Below, piece by piece: positions 8,060 through 16,733 of a stretch of 64,000 nt of DNA. The notes under the pieces were generated by a model. The model was not told where the DNA came from and searched no databases. It was given only the letters and a program-made list of their open reading frames with translations. The stretch comes from Falsirhodobacter algicola (GTDB taxonomy: Bacteria; Pseudomonadota; Alphaproteobacteria; Rhodobacterales; Rhodobacteraceae). The first letter of the stretch is position 1; each line of letters opens with the position of its first letter. The stretch covers positions 620,001-684,000 of the forward strand of contig NZ_CP047289.1 in NCBI RefSeq assembly GCF_018279165.1, read 5' to 3'. The position numbers and the translations under genes were made by a program.

Positions 8060-9160
8060 ATGACGGATGTTACCATATTGGGGGCCGGCATTGCGGGGCT
8101 TGCGGCGGCGCGGGCCCTTGCGATGGACGGCTGGCGCGTCCGAGTGCTGGAGCAGGCACCGGCGCTGGCCGATGTAGGCGCGGGGCTTCAGATCGCGCCG
8201 AACGGGGCGCGGGTTCTACAGGCGCTCGGCCTTGAGGCAGAGCTTCGGGCCGCCGCTCTTCGCGCGCAGGCGGTGGAGCTTCGGGATCGGGCCGGGGCCA
8301 GAGTGCTCCGCATGGATCTGGGCGGGCGCGATTGGTTCATGATCCACCGCGCGGATCTGATCGGCATTCTGGCCGATGCGGCGCGGCAGGCGGGCGCCAC
8401 CATCGAATTCAACACGCGGGCCGCACCTCAGGGGCCGCTGACCATCGCGGCGGATGGGGTGCATTCGGCAAGCCGCGCACTGCTCAATGGGCCAGCGCCG
8501 GCGCGATTCAGTGGCCATGTCGCATGGCGCGCCCTGATCCCCGAAACCGGCGCCGATCCGGTGGCCGAGGTACATATGGGGCCGGGCCGCCATCTCGTCA
8601 GCTATCCCCTGCGTGGCGGGCGTCTGCGCAACATCGTCGCCGTGGAGGAACGGACCGCTTGGGCCGCCGAGGACTGGACGCAGCGCGACCAGAGCGACGC
8701 CCTGCACCGCGCCTTCGCCATGTTCGGCCCGCGGGTGCGCGGCTGGTTGGAAAGCGTGCGAGAGCCGTGGCTCTGGGGCCTGTTTCTGCATCCAGTGGCC
8801 GAGCGCTGGCATGGCGATGGGGTGATCCTCGCGGGGGATGCAGCGCATCCGACGCTCCCCTTCATGGCGCAGGGCGCGAATATGGCGCTGGAGGATGCTT
8901 GGGTGCTGTCGCGCTGCCTCCTGTCTGGGGATCGCGGCGCGCGGTATCAGGCGCTGCGGCAGGAGCGGTGCCGCCGGATCGTGGCGGTGGCGGCGCGCAA
9001 CGCCCGCGCCTATCACCTGTCGGGAGGGGCGGCGCGGGCGGCGCATCTGGCGCTGCGGATCGGCGGGCGGCTTGCGCCGGCCGCGCCGATCCGGCGTTTC
9101 GACTGGATCTACGGCTATGACGCCGTTCAGGCGGCGAGTTCGATCCAGACCGGAACGTGA
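8060..9160 (+). CDS. FAD-dependent monooxygenase (salicylate hydroxylase-like)
   Basis: 366 residues of the class A flavoprotein hydroxylase family. The N-terminal dinucleotide fold ILGAGIAGLAAARALAMDGW binds FAD. The DG motif region reads TIAADGVHSASR (about 131). GDGVILAGDAAHPTLPFMAQ (about 254-273) is the second FAD-binding GD motif, followed by GANMALEDAWVL. The family hydroxylates aromatic or quinone rings using NAD(P)H and oxygen; the substrate cannot be read from sequence, and a ubiquinone-type role is possible. The ribosome site lies in a hairpin. The 3' end overlaps xth on the other strand by 34 bp. Confidence 0.82.
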   Translation: MTDVTILGAGIAGLAAARALAMDGWRVRVLEQAPALADVGAGLQIAPNGARVLQALGLEAELRAAALRAQAVELRDRAGARVLRMDLGGRDWFMIHRADLIGILADAARQAGATIEFNTRAAPQGPLTIAADGVHSASRALLNGPAPARFSGHVAWRALIPETGADPVAEVHMGPGRHLVSYPLRGGRLRNIVAVEERTAWAAEDWTQRDQSDALHRAFAMFGPRVRGWLESVREPWLWGLFLHPVAERWHGDGVILAGDAAHPTLPFMAQGANMALEDAWVLSRCLLSGDRGARYQALRQERCRRIVAVAARNARAYHLSGGAARAAHLALRIGGRLAPAAPIRRFDWIYGYDAVQAASSIQTGT

Positions 9161-9906
9161 TCGGACGGCTTTTCGCCCGCCCGCACATCGCGGTCGATCT
9201 GCACATCGGTCATCAGATCGGCCGCCTGCGGCGACAGAAGCAGATGGTCGATGCGGATGCCGTTGTTGCGCGGCCACGCCTGCGCCTGATAATCCCAGAA
9301 GGAATAATGGCCCGGCCCCTGAACGCGCGCCCGGAACGCCTCGGTCAGGCCGAGGTTCAGGAGGCGGCGGAAGGCGGCGCGTGTTTCGGGGCGGAACAGC
9401 GCATCCTCGGTCCATGCCTCGGGCTTGGCGGCATCTTCGGCCTGCGGAATGACGTTGTAATCACCGGCAAAGACCAGCGGCTCTTCGGTGGCCAGCAGCT
9501 CGATGACGCGCCGCTCCATCCGGGCCATCCATGCCAGCTTGTAATCGTATTTCGGCCCCGGGGCGGGATTGCCGTTCGGCAGATACAGCCCGCAGACGCG
9601 CACGGCGCGATCGCCGATCACCGTCGCCTCGATCCAGCGGCTCTGCTCATCCGCCTCGTCGCCGGGCAGGCGGCGCACGACATCCTCCAGCGGCAAGCGC
9701 GAGAGGATGGCGACGCCGTTGAAACCTTTCTGGCCATGCGTTTCGACGCGGTAGCCTTTGTCCTCGATCAACTCGCGGGGAAAGGTTTCGTCCGTGGATT
9801 TGATCTCTTGCAGCAGCACGACATCGGGCCGCGCCTCGTCCAGCCACGAAAGCAGGGCTTCGATCCGGGCCTTGACGCCGTTGATGTTGAATGTCGCGAT
9901 CTTCAT
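9127..9906 (-). CDS. xth: Exodeoxyribonuclease III
   Basis: 259 residues of the EEP nuclease family; cuts DNA at abasic sites and digests 3' ends in base-excision repair. Catalytic motifs are visible in order: ATFNINGVKARIEAL (Asn), LLQEIKSTDE (metal-binding Glu, about 34), GLYLPNG, FAGDYNVIPQAEDA (Asp/Asn, about 150), RIDHLLLS and the terminal SDHVPVW (Asp-His pair). The start at 9906 (MKIATFNINGVK) matches the family; the frame runs 12 codons further upstream. It is 36 bp from the A-type carrier gene in the same direction and may share its transcript. Confidence 0.94.
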   Translation of the reverse strand: MKIATFNINGVKARIEALLSWLDEARPDVVLLQEIKSTDETFPRELIEDKGYRVETHGQKGFNGVAILSRLPLEDVVRRLPGDEADEQSRWIEATVIGDRAVRVCGLYLPNGNPAPGPKYDYKLAWMARMERRVIELLATEEPLVFAGDYNVIPQAEDAAKPEAWTEDALFRPETRAAFRRLLNLGLTEAFRARVQGPGHYSFWDYQAQAWPRNNGIRIDHLLLSPQAADLMTDVQIDRDVRAGEKPSDHVPVWIELAA

Positions 9907-9942
9907 GCCTGCACGCTTATGCCGCCCGGTCCGCCGATGCAA

Positions 9943-10275
9943 TCAGATCGAAAAGCTGATCCCGCACCCGCAGGAGCTGGAGGCGTTCGGGTTTTCGATC
10001 ACGAAGCGCGCGCCGATCAACTCCTCGGTGAAGTCGATCACGGCATTGGTCAGGAACGGCAGCGAGACGCTGTCCACCAGCACCTTCTGGCCGTCCTTCT
10101 CAATCACGAGGTCATCGTCGGCAGGGTCATCCAGCTTGATGTCGTACTGGAATCCCGAACAGCCGCCGCCTTCCACCGCGACGCGCAGGGCACGGGGCGC
10201 GCCCGTATCTTCCGCGATCTCGGCAAGCCGGGCGAAGGCGCGGTCGGTCACACGCGGGGGCAGGGTCAGGTCCAT
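9943..10275 (-). CDS. A-type iron-sulfur carrier protein (ErpA/IscA family)
   Basis: 110 residues with the three invariant cysteines: GGGCSGFQYD (about 44) and SSCGCGISF near the C-terminus. These proteins receive clusters from the SUF scaffold and pass them to targets such as aconitase or isoprenoid enzymes. It stands apart from the SUF operon at 45.8-52.7 kb, which has no sufA, so it may supply that role. The start MDLTLPPRVTDRAF gives normal family length; an earlier in-frame ATG about 12 codons upstream is possible because neither has a strong ribosome site. It is divergent from dgt. Confidence 0.9.
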   Translation of the reverse strand: MDLTLPPRVTDRAFARLAEIAEDTGAPRALRVAVEGGGCSGFQYDIKLDDPADDDLVIEKDGQKVLVDSVSLPFLTNAVIDFTEELIGARFVIENPNASSSCGCGISFSI

Positions 10276-10351
10276 CGGAAAAATCCGTGTCAAATCCGTT
10301 ATGAAACCCATATAGGATAGGTGAAAACGACGAACAAGAACAGGCGGAAAC

Positions 10352-11482
10352 ATGTTTGCCCCCTATGCCTGCCTGCCGGCCGAATCGCGTGGCCGTCTGC
10401 ATGGCGAAGACCTCTCTTCCTTCCGGTCGGCCTTTCAGCGGGATCGGGACCGGATCATCCACTCCTCGGCGTTCCGGCGGCTGAAGCACAAGACGCAGGT
10501 CTTCGTGGAGCATGAGGGCGATTATTACCGCACCCGTCTGACCCATTCCATCGAGGTGGCGCAGGTCGCGCGGACGATCTCGGGGGTGCTGGGGCTGAAC
10601 ACCGATCTGGCCGAGGCGATCGCCCTTGCACACGATTTGGGCCACACCCCCTTCGGCCATACCGGCGAGGATGCGCTTCAGCGCCTGATGGAGCCTTATG
10701 GCGGGTTCGATCACAACGCGCAGGCCATGCGGATCGTCACCCGGCTGGAGCGTCATTACGCCGAGTTCGACGGTTTGAACCTGACATGGGAAGCGCTGGA
10801 GGGGATCGCCAAGCACAACGGCCCCGTGACGGGCGATCTGCCCTATGCGTTGGCCGAAGCGAATGCGCTTTGGGATCTGGAACTGCACACCTTCGCCAGC
10901 GCCGAGGCGCAGGTCGCGGCCATCGCCGACGACATCGCCTATTCGCACCACGATCTGCATGACGGCCTCCGCTCGGGCCTGTTCGATGAGAACGATCTGA
11001 TGGAGCTTCCGATCACCGGCCCCGCCTTCGAGGCGGTGGACAAGCTCTATCCGGGGCTGGAGACGATGCGCCGCCGCCATGAGGCCCTGCGCCGCGTGTT
11101 CGGCCGCATGGTGGAGGATGTGATCCACGTTGCCCAGATCCGGCTGGAGGCGGCCAATCCGCAATCGGCCAACGATATCCGCGCGATGGAGCAGACGGTG
11201 ATCCGTTTCTCCAAGCCGCTGTATCAGGAGTTGAAGGCGATCCGCAGCTTTCTCTTCACCCGGATGTACCGGGCGCCATCGGTGATGGCCGAACGCGCCC
11301 GCGTGACCGAGGCCGTGGACGCGCTGTTCCGCACCTTCATGACGGACCCGTCGCGCCTGCCGGACGAATGGCGCGCGGGTCTGCAGGGCAGCGACGATGA
11401 GCAGCTGGCCCGCCATGTCGCCGACTATGTCGCCGGAATGACGGACCGTTTCGCCCTACAGGAGTTTGCGCGGATCTGCTGA
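10352..11482 (+). CDS. dgt: Deoxyguanosinetriphosphate triphosphohydrolase-like protein
   Basis: 376 residues of the HD superfamily. The N-terminus contains DRIIHSSAFRRLKHKTQVF, and the metal site is built from RTRLTHSIEVAQ (His) and ALAHDLGHTPFGHTGE (His-Asp and downstream His). EYH-type residues follow in the central region. It cleaves dNTPs to nucleoside and triphosphate; the shorter alphaproteobacterial form may act on several dNTPs. It is divergent from the Fe-S carrier gene with a 76-bp spacer, and overlaps the 3' end of dsbB by 27 bp. Confidence 0.92.
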   Translation: MFAPYACLPAESRGRLHGEDLSSFRSAFQRDRDRIIHSSAFRRLKHKTQVFVEHEGDYYRTRLTHSIEVAQVARTISGVLGLNTDLAEAIALAHDLGHTPFGHTGEDALQRLMEPYGGFDHNAQAMRIVTRLERHYAEFDGLNLTWEALEGIAKHNGPVTGDLPYALAEANALWDLELHTFASAEAQVAAIADDIAYSHHDLHDGLRSGLFDENDLMELPITGPAFEAVDKLYPGLETMRRRHEALRRVFGRMVEDVIHVAQIRLEAANPQSANDIRAMEQTVIRFSKPLYQELKAIRSFLFTRMYRAPSVMAERARVTEAVDALFRTFMTDPSRLPDEWRAGLQGSDDEQLARHVADYVAGMTDRFALQEFARIC

Positions 11483-11941
11483 GCGCCACGCCGCGACCCA
11501 GATCGCCACGAGGATCAGCGAGGCGATGGCGTTCCACGACGCCATCGACAGCCCGGCCAGCGACCACGCCACCTGATCGCACATCACGAGGTTCACCGGG
11601 GTATCGGTCGCCAGAAGGTCGCTTCCCGAAAGACCGGACAGCGCGCTGGACGATCCGGTGCAGCTGGAGGGGCCGGGCCACCAGCCACGCTCCACCCCGG
11701 TATGGAAGATGCCGACCCCGGCGCTGATGGCCGGGCCAAGCGCACCAAGCGCGATCAGCCACCGACGCGGAAGCATCGTGACCGCAAGCCCAATCAGCAC
11801 CGCCCAGACATGCGGATAGCGTTGCCACATGCACAGATGGCAGGGCGCAAGGCCGCCGATATACTGAAACCCGAGCGCCGTGAGCAGCAGCGCCGCCGAT
11901 CCCGCCGCCGCAAATACGGCCAGTGCCTTGCTTTCCATCAT
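11456..11941 (-). CDS. dsbB: Disulfide bond formation protein B
   Basis: 161 residues, four predicted transmembrane helices. Re-oxidises DsbA with quinone. Both redox cysteine pairs are present: the periplasmic CxxC in GLAPCHLCMWQRYPH (about 30-33) and the second pair in the large loop, SSCTGSSSALSG and LVMCDQVAW. Starts at 11941 or 11938 (tandem ATG) follow AAGGGAAG. The frame extends over the tRNA-Leu region but has no signal there. A periplasmic DUF1223 thioredoxin-like protein and CcmG elsewhere in the window are other envelope thiol factors. Confidence 0.9.
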   Translation of the reverse strand: MMESKALAVFAAAGSAALLLTALGFQYIGGLAPCHLCMWQRYPHVWAVLIGLAVTMLPRRWLIALGALGPAISAGVGIFHTGVERGWWPGPSSCTGSSSALSGLSGSDLLATDTPVNLVMCDQVAWSLAGLSMASWNAIASLILVAIWVAAWRSADPRKLL

Positions 11942-12081
11942 CTTCCCTTTCGCATCGCCGCCACCATAGCGTGCCGCGCGCCGGACGGAACCCACAGCGT
12001 CGTGAGTGTGCTGCACCGCCGATTGACCGGCCCCGCTGCATGATCTATGGGAAGGGGATCGACCGTCGGGAAGGTTCCTTT

Positions 12082-12165
12082 GGGGGCGTGGCGGAATGGT
12101 AGACGCGGAGGATTCAAAATCCTTTTCAGCGATGAGTGCCGGTTCGAGTCCGGCCGCCCCTACCA
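12082..12165 (+). tRNA. tRNA-Leu (anticodon CAA)
   Basis: Cloverleaf with acceptor GGGGGCG pairing to CGCCCCT (one G-T at the first pair), a D-arm around GTGGCGGAATGGTAGAC, anticodon stem GAGGA/TCCTT with loop TTCAAAA (anticodon CAA, codon TTG), a long variable arm as expected for leucine, a T-arm GCCGG-TTCGAGT-CCGGC, and an encoded CCA (12163-12165). A short membrane-protein gene follows 72 bp downstream on the same strand. Confidence 0.95.
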
Positions 12166-12237
12166 TGCCTTCCCGTTCCGGACCTCGGCGCGGCCCCGAT
12201 TCCAATCGCCGCCGCCGTCCCACCTGCAGGAGCGTTC

Positions 12238-12378
12238 ATGTCCCAGATCAGCGTCGGCCATCTGTATTTCTTTGCGTTCTGGGGGCTCGGGATCATCTGC
12301 TGCTTCGCGGCGATCGGGCTCGCCTTCGTGCTGATCCGCGCGCTGTTCTTCAAGCCGCAGGACGACGGGCAGGAATGA
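12238..12378 (+). CDS. Small single-pass membrane protein
   Basis: 46 residues, MSQISVGHLYFFAFWGLGII... with one hydrophobic helix (about residues 8-34, containing a Cys-Cys pair) and a short charged tail KPQDDGQE. The start is fixed by AGGAG at 12229-12233. It lies downstream of tRNA-Leu and ends in an intrinsic terminator. I do not recognise a named family; small TM proteins of this kind are common in this group. Confidence 0.65.
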   Translation: MSQISVGHLYFFAFWGLGIICCFAAIGLAFVLIRALFFKPQDDGQE

Positions 12379-12380
12379 CG

Positions 12381-12407
12381 GCGCCGCCCAAGGGGGCGGC
12401 GCGTTTT
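12381..12407 (+). terminator. Intrinsic terminator
   Basis: GCGCCGCCC / GGGCGGCGC forms a perfect 9-bp stem with a 4-base loop followed by GTTTTC. It ends the tRNA-Leu/small-membrane-protein unit and stands 5 bp before the convergent stop at 12412. Confidence 0.8.
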
Positions 12408-12411
12408 CGTA

Positions 12412-12816
12412 TCAGCCGGGCGGGATCTGACTGGCCGCCTGCGTGACGAGTTGCGCCATCTGCTGGCACAGCGCCCCTTCGTCCGTGGACCGGCTTGAGG
12501 CGACATCGGCAAGGGACACCTCGTTGCCCATGGAGGCGACGGTGCCGTCCTTGCCCTTCTCATAGGCGGCAAGGGCCTCGGTCGTGTCATCGGGGGTCGG
12601 GATCATGCCCAGCAGCTTCGTCTGCGTCTGGATCACCTCATCGCCGACATCGGCCTTGGTCTGGCAGTATTCGAGTACCCCCAGCTGATTCTGCGCGGCG
12701 GCATAGGCGTCGTCCATCGTCATCTGCGGTGCGGCCGGGGTGGCCGCGTCCTGCGCCATCGCGGCGCCCGCAAGCGCGGGAAGGGAAAGGGCGGCGGCGA
12801 GAATGGTTGCTTTCAC
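12412..12816 (-). CDS. Secreted small protein of unknown function
   Basis: 134 residues from a GTG at 12816 that follows GGAG by 8 bases; a TTG 11 codons upstream lacks such a site. The N-terminus is a clear Sec signal peptide (VKATILAAALSLPALAGAAM, cleavage likely after AMA). The mature part has two cysteines (LEYCQTKAD and ALCQQMAQ) that could form a disulfide, and is otherwise helical and Ala/Gln-rich. It resembles proteins labelled pore-forming ESAT-6 family in this group, a label I would not trust functionally. Periplasmic location is inferred. Confidence 0.6.
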   Translation of the reverse strand: MKATILAAALSLPALAGAAMAQDAATPAAPQMTMDDAYAAAQNQLGVLEYCQTKADVGDEVIQTQTKLLGMIPTPDDTTEALAAYEKGKDGTVASMGNEVSLADVASSRSTDEGALCQQMAQLVTQAASQIPPG

Positions 12817-12934
12817 GAGCGTGCTCCGTGTCTGGGTGTCGCGCCTCAAGGCTAGGAACAGACGCCGGTGCGGTAAAGCGGGGGGGGCCTTCGGTCGGCG
12901 GCATCTCGCGGAATGGAAAGCGGAATCCCGCTTC

Positions 12935-14221
12935 CTACCGTTCCGGGATCAGGCCGCGGGGGCTGAAACGCAGCACCAGCAGCAGGATCACGCCCATCGT
13001 CAGCAGGCGCATATGCGCTGCCCCGTCATGCAGGTGGGACTTCAGCCAGCCGTCGCTCATCGGCGCGGTGATGGCCGACAGCACTCCGGCGCCGATCGGC
13101 TCCACCATGACCCAAAGCCACCAGATCAGAAAACCGCCCAGCATCGCGCCCCAGTTGTTGCCCGACCCGCCGACGATCACCATCACCCAAACGAGGAAGG
13201 TATAGCGCAGCGGCTGATAGCTTGCCGGGGTCAGCTGACCGTCGAGCGTCGTCATCATCGCGCCTGCGATGCCGATCACGGCCGAACCGATGATGAAGAT
13301 CTTCAGGTGCTGATGCTTCACGTTCTTGCCCATGGCACCGGCCGCGATCTCGTTGTCGCGGATGGCGCGCATCATGCGGCCCCACGGCGAATGCAGCGCC
13401 AGTTCCGCCAGCAGCATCACCAGCGCCAGCACCGACCCGCACAGCCCCAGATAGCCGAGCTTCACGGCCAGCGAGGCCCCGGTGGCGGGGTCGATCCCCA
13501 GATCGGCCATCCAGCCGGTGAAACGTGCGCTCTGCTGCAGGTCCACCTCGTAGGGGACGGGCCGGGGCAGGCCGATGACGTTCTTCACGCCCCGCGCCAG
13601 CCATTCCTCGTTGCGCAGCACCGCCAGCACGATCTCCGCGATGCCGAGCGTCGCGATCGCCAGATAGTCCGACCGAAGGCCGAGCGCCGTCTTGCCGATG
13701 CCCCATGCCGCCAGCGCGGCCAGAAGACCGCCCACGGGCCATGCCAGCAGCACCGGCAGGCCGAGGCCGCCGATATTGCCCTGCACGGTGGGATTGATCG
13801 CCTCGACGCCCGCGACGCCGGGATCGAGGAGGGCGCGGAACGCAAAGAACCCCGCTACCAGCACGAGGATCACCGCCGGCGCCCGCAGACGCCCGCCGCG
13901 CCGCCACAACGCGACCGCGCCGAGGACGATGAGCACACCCACCGCCAGCGCCAGCAGAATGCGCCAGCCCCCCGCCGCCATCGCCCCCGCGACCGGCGCC
14001 GTCGAGGTCAGCACCACCCCAAGACCGCCCAGCGCGACAAAACCCATGACGCCGATGTTGAAGAGCCCGGCATAGCCCCATTGCATGTTCACGCCGAGCG
14101 CCATGATCGCCGAGATGACGCCCATGTTCAGCACCGTCAGCGCCAGCGACCAGCTTTGCGTCAGCCCCGTCAGGACGAACAGCGCCGCCATGCCGGCAAA
14201 CAAAAGAACGGACCGAGTCAT
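12935..14221 (-). CDS. livM: LIV-type ABC transporter permease (LivM)
   Basis: 428 residues, many transmembrane helices. The family signature ALGVNMQWGYAGLFNIG is near residue 41 and RSDYLAIATLGIAEI in the middle; WGRMMRAIRDNEIAAGAMG is the cytoplasmic coupling loop that meets the ATPase. It is longer than the usual 300-350 residues because of an insert around 85-125 with extra helices and an Arg-rich loop. ATG at 14221 overlaps the livH stop (ATGA). Last gene of the operon on the minus strand. Substrate could be branched-chain amino acids, amides or urea; sequence alone does not decide. Confidence 0.88.
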   Translation of the reverse strand: MTRSVLLFAGMAALFVLTGLTQSWSLALTVLNMGVISAIMALGVNMQWGYAGLFNIGVMGFVALGGLGVVLTSTAPVAGAMAAGGWRILLALAVGVLIVLGAVALWRRGGRLRAPAVILVLVAGFFAFRALLDPGVAGVEAINPTVQGNIGGLGLPVLLAWPVGGLLAALAAWGIGKTALGLRSDYLAIATLGIAEIVLAVLRNEEWLARGVKNVIGLPRPVPYEVDLQQSARFTGWMADLGIDPATGASLAVKLGYLGLCGSVLALVMLLAELALHSPWGRMMRAIRDNEIAAGAMGKNVKHQHLKIFIIGSAVIGIAGAMMTTLDGQLTPASYQPLRYTFLVWVMVIVGGSGNNWGAMLGGFLIWWLWVMVEPIGAGVLSAITAPMSDGWLKSHLHDGAAHMRLLTMGVILLLVLRFSPRGLIPER

Positions 14222-15228
14222 ACCGATTTCCCCCGGAACAGCCCCGTGGGCCGGAACAGAAGCACAAGAACGAGGATCGCGAAGCTGACGGCGAATTTGT
14301 AATCGGTCGACAGAAGTTGCCCGAGGCCGGAGAACTGCATCGACTCGGGCAGGACATAGCCCGCGATCTTCTTCCACGCATAGGTCACGCCAACCTCCGA
14401 GAAGGCGATGACGAAGCCGCCCGCCACCGCCCCGACCGGACTGCCGAGGCCGCCGACGACCGCAGCGGCAAAGATCGGCAGCAGAAGCTGGAAGTAGGTG
14501 AAGGGCATGAAGCTCTTATCGAGGCCATAGAGCGTGCCCGCCGTCGTCGCGAGGGCGGCCACGATCAGCCATGTCACCGCCACCACGCGTTCGGGGTTGA
14601 TGCCGGACAGTAGGGCCAGATCCTCGTTGTCCGAAAAGGCCCGCATGGATTTGCCGGTGCGGGTGCGGTTCAGGAACCAGAAGAGCAGCACCATCGCCAC
14701 CGCCGCGACGGCGATGGTGATCGCCTGCGTGGTGCGGATGGCCAGCCCCTCGTCGAGGCCGGTCGCGGTGCGGAAATCGCGGGCGCTGACGACGAAGCGC
14801 GCGCCATCGGCGAAATCGATGCTGTCGGTGCCGATGATGAACCGCACGAGGCCGTTCATCACGAACATCACGCCCAGCGACACCATGGTCAGCACCACCG
14901 GCGCGGCCCGCGTGCGGCGATAGAAGCGATAGACGACCTTGTCCGTCGCCAGCAGGAACACCCCCGTCAGCGCGATCCCGGCCGGCAGCGCCAGAAGCGC
15001 CACGGGCAGGGGGCCGAGGCTGATCCCCAGATGTTGCAGGCCCCATGTCACGAGGATGGTGCACATGGTCCCGAAAGCCATCGTATCCCCATGCGCGAAG
15101 TTCGAAAAGCGCAGGATGGAATAGATCAGCGTCACCCCGAGCGCCCCGAGCGCAAGCTGCGCCCCATAGGACATGGCGGGAACGAAGACGAAATTGGCAA
15201 AGGCGACAAGCGCGTTCAGAAGGTCCAT
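14218..15228 (-). CDS. livH: LIV-type ABC transporter permease (LivH)
   Basis: 336 residues of the LivH/LivM permease family. GVTLIYSILRFSNFAHGDTMAFG near residue 31 is described here as the conserved N-terminal helix region, and KSMRAFSDNEDLALLSGINP is the coupling loop facing LivF/LivG. It pairs with LivM in the membrane. One base separates its ATG from the upstream livF stop, and it overlaps livM by 4 bp, so the four downstream genes are clearly co-translated. Confidence 0.9.
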   Translation of the reverse strand: MDLLNALVAFANFVFVPAMSYGAQLALGALGVTLIYSILRFSNFAHGDTMAFGTMCTILVTWGLQHLGISLGPLPVALLALPAGIALTGVFLLATDKVVYRFYRRTRAAPVVLTMVSLGVMFVMNGLVRFIIGTDSIDFADGARFVVSARDFRTATGLDEGLAIRTTQAITIAVAAVAMVLLFWFLNRTRTGKSMRAFSDNEDLALLSGINPERVVAVTWLIVAALATTAGTLYGLDKSFMPFTYFQLLLPIFAAAVVGGLGSPVGAVAGGFVIAFSEVGVTYAWKKIAGYVLPESMQFSGLGQLLSTDYKFAVSFAILVLVLLFRPTGLFRGKSV

Positions 15229-15229
15229 G

Positions 15230-15940
15230 TCAGCCCCCGAGGAAGGTCCGGCGCACGTCGGGATCGGCCATCAGCTCGGCCCCCGTGCCGGTGAAACGGT
15301 TTGCGCCCTGCACGAGGACGTAGCCGCGATCCGCGATCATCAGCGCCTGCCGGGCGTTCTGTTCCACCATCAGGATGGAGATGCCGGTGCGCGCGATCTC
15401 GATGATGCGGTCGAACAGCTCGTCCATGACGATGGGCGAGACGCCCGCCGTCGGCTCGTCCAGCATCAGCACCTTCGGCTGGGTCATCAGCGCCCGGCCC
15501 ACGGCGACCTGCTGACGCTGACCGCCCGAAAGCTCGCCCGCCGGCTGGTGCCGCTTGTCGCGCAGGATCGGGAACAGGTGATAGACCATCTCCAGCGTCG
15601 GACGGATGTCGTCCCGGCGCAGGAAGGCGCCCATCTCGAGGTTCTCCTCCACGCTCATGGAGGCGAAGATGTTGTGCGTCTGGGGCACGAAGGCCATCCC
15701 GCGCGCCACGCGATCCTGCGGCGACAGGGCGGAGATGTCCTGCCCGTCCAGCCGCACATGGCCGCCGCGCAGGCGCAGCATTCCGAACACGGCCTTCATC
15801 GCCGTGGATTTGCCCGCGCCGTTCGGGCCGACGATGACCGCGATCTCGCCCTTTTCGACCGCGATGGTGCAGCCGTTCAGGATGTTCGCCGCGCCATAGC
15901 CGCCGACCATCGCCTCTCCGATCAGGAAGGGTTCAGACAT
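15230..15940 (-). CDS. livF: LIV-type ABC transporter ATPase (LivF)
   Basis: 236 residues, complete ABC ATPase: Walker A GPNGAGKSTAMKAV (about 36), signature LSGGQRQQVAVGRAL (about 136), Walker B VLMLDEPTAGVSP, and the D-loop and H-loop region (ISILMVEQNARQAL with Gln in place of the usual His, as is usual for LivF). It overlaps the livG 3' end by 8 bp. Confidence 0.92.
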   Translation of the reverse strand: MSEPFLIGEAMVGGYGAANILNGCTIAVEKGEIAVIVGPNGAGKSTAMKAVFGMLRLRGGHVRLDGQDISALSPQDRVARGMAFVPQTHNIFASMSVEENLEMGAFLRRDDIRPTLEMVYHLFPILRDKRHQPAGELSGGQRQQVAVGRALMTQPKVLMLDEPTAGVSPIVMDELFDRIIEIARTGISILMVEQNARQALMIADRGYVLVQGANRFTGTGAELMADPDVRRTFLGG

Positions 15941-16712
15941 GCGCCACCTTGTTCTTCAGACCGGTGCCGAGATAGGCCTCGATCACCGCCTCGTCCTGCA
16001 TGATGGCGTCGGGGCGGCCTTGGGCCAGAACCTCGCCCTGCGCCATGACGATCACCGGATCGCAGAGGCGGCCGATGAAATCCATGTCATGTTCGATCAC
16101 GCAGAAGGTATAGCCGCGCTCGCGGTTGAGCCGCATGATCGCATCCCCGATCGTGTTCAGCAGCGTGCGGTTCACGCCCGCGCCCACTTCGTCGAGAAAG
16201 ACGATCTTGGCATCCACCATCATGGTGCGGCCCAGTTCGACCAGCTTCTTCTGCCCGCCGGAGATATTGGCGGCCTTTTCATCGGCGATGTGGCTGATGG
16301 TCAGGAATTCCAGCACCTCATCGGCCTTGCGGCGCAGGGCCTTCTCCTCGGCGCGGATGCGGCCACGGCGGAACCATGTGTTCAGCAGGCTTTCGCCCGC
16401 TTGCTGGGCGGGAACCATCATCAGGTTCTCCCGCACGGTCATGGAGCCGAATTCATGCGCGATCTGGAAGGTGCGCAGCAGGCCGCGATGGAACAGCGCG
16501 TGCGGGGGCAGGCCCGTGATGTCCTGCCCGTCCATCGTGACGCGCCCCGATGTGGGGGGAAGCCGCCCGGCGATCACGTTGAACAGGGTGGATTTGCCCG
16601 CCCCGTTCGGGCCGATCAGCCCAGTGATCGACCCACGCTCCACCGTCAGCGATGCGCCGTTGACGGCACGGAACGCGCCAAAATGCCTGTGCAGGTTCTC
16701 GACCGTCAGCAT
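15933..16712 (-). CDS. livG: LIV-type ABC transporter ATPase (LivG)
   Basis: 259 residues: Walker A IGPNGAGKSTLFNVIAG (about 34), signature ISGGQKKLVELGRTMM (about 153), Walker B IVFLDEVGAGVN, and H-loop VIEHDMDFIG. In most LivG proteins Walker B reads DEPAAG; here it is DEVGAG, so the usual Pro is Val although the catalytic Glu stays. ATG at 16712 is chosen; a TTG two codons earlier is possible. It is separated from the substrate-binding-protein gene by a strong hairpin. Confidence 0.9.
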   Translation of the reverse strand: MLTVENLHRHFGAFRAVNGASLTVERGSITGLIGPNGAGKSTLFNVIAGRLPPTSGRVTMDGQDITGLPPHALFHRGLLRTFQIAHEFGSMTVRENLMMVPAQQAGESLLNTWFRRGRIRAEEKALRRKADEVLEFLTISHIADEKAANISGGQKKLVELGRTMMVDAKIVFLDEVGAGVNRTLLNTIGDAIMRLNRERGYTFCVIEHDMDFIGRLCDPVIVMAQGEVLAQGRPDAIMQDEAVIEAYLGTGLKNKVAHV

Positions 16713-16733
16713 GTCCAATCCGTGTCAATGCAA

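Noticed and set aside
12082-12165. tRNA-Leu(CAA) as an island insertion site
   Set aside because: Flanking genes have normal composition, and no repeat of the tRNA 3' end was noticed.
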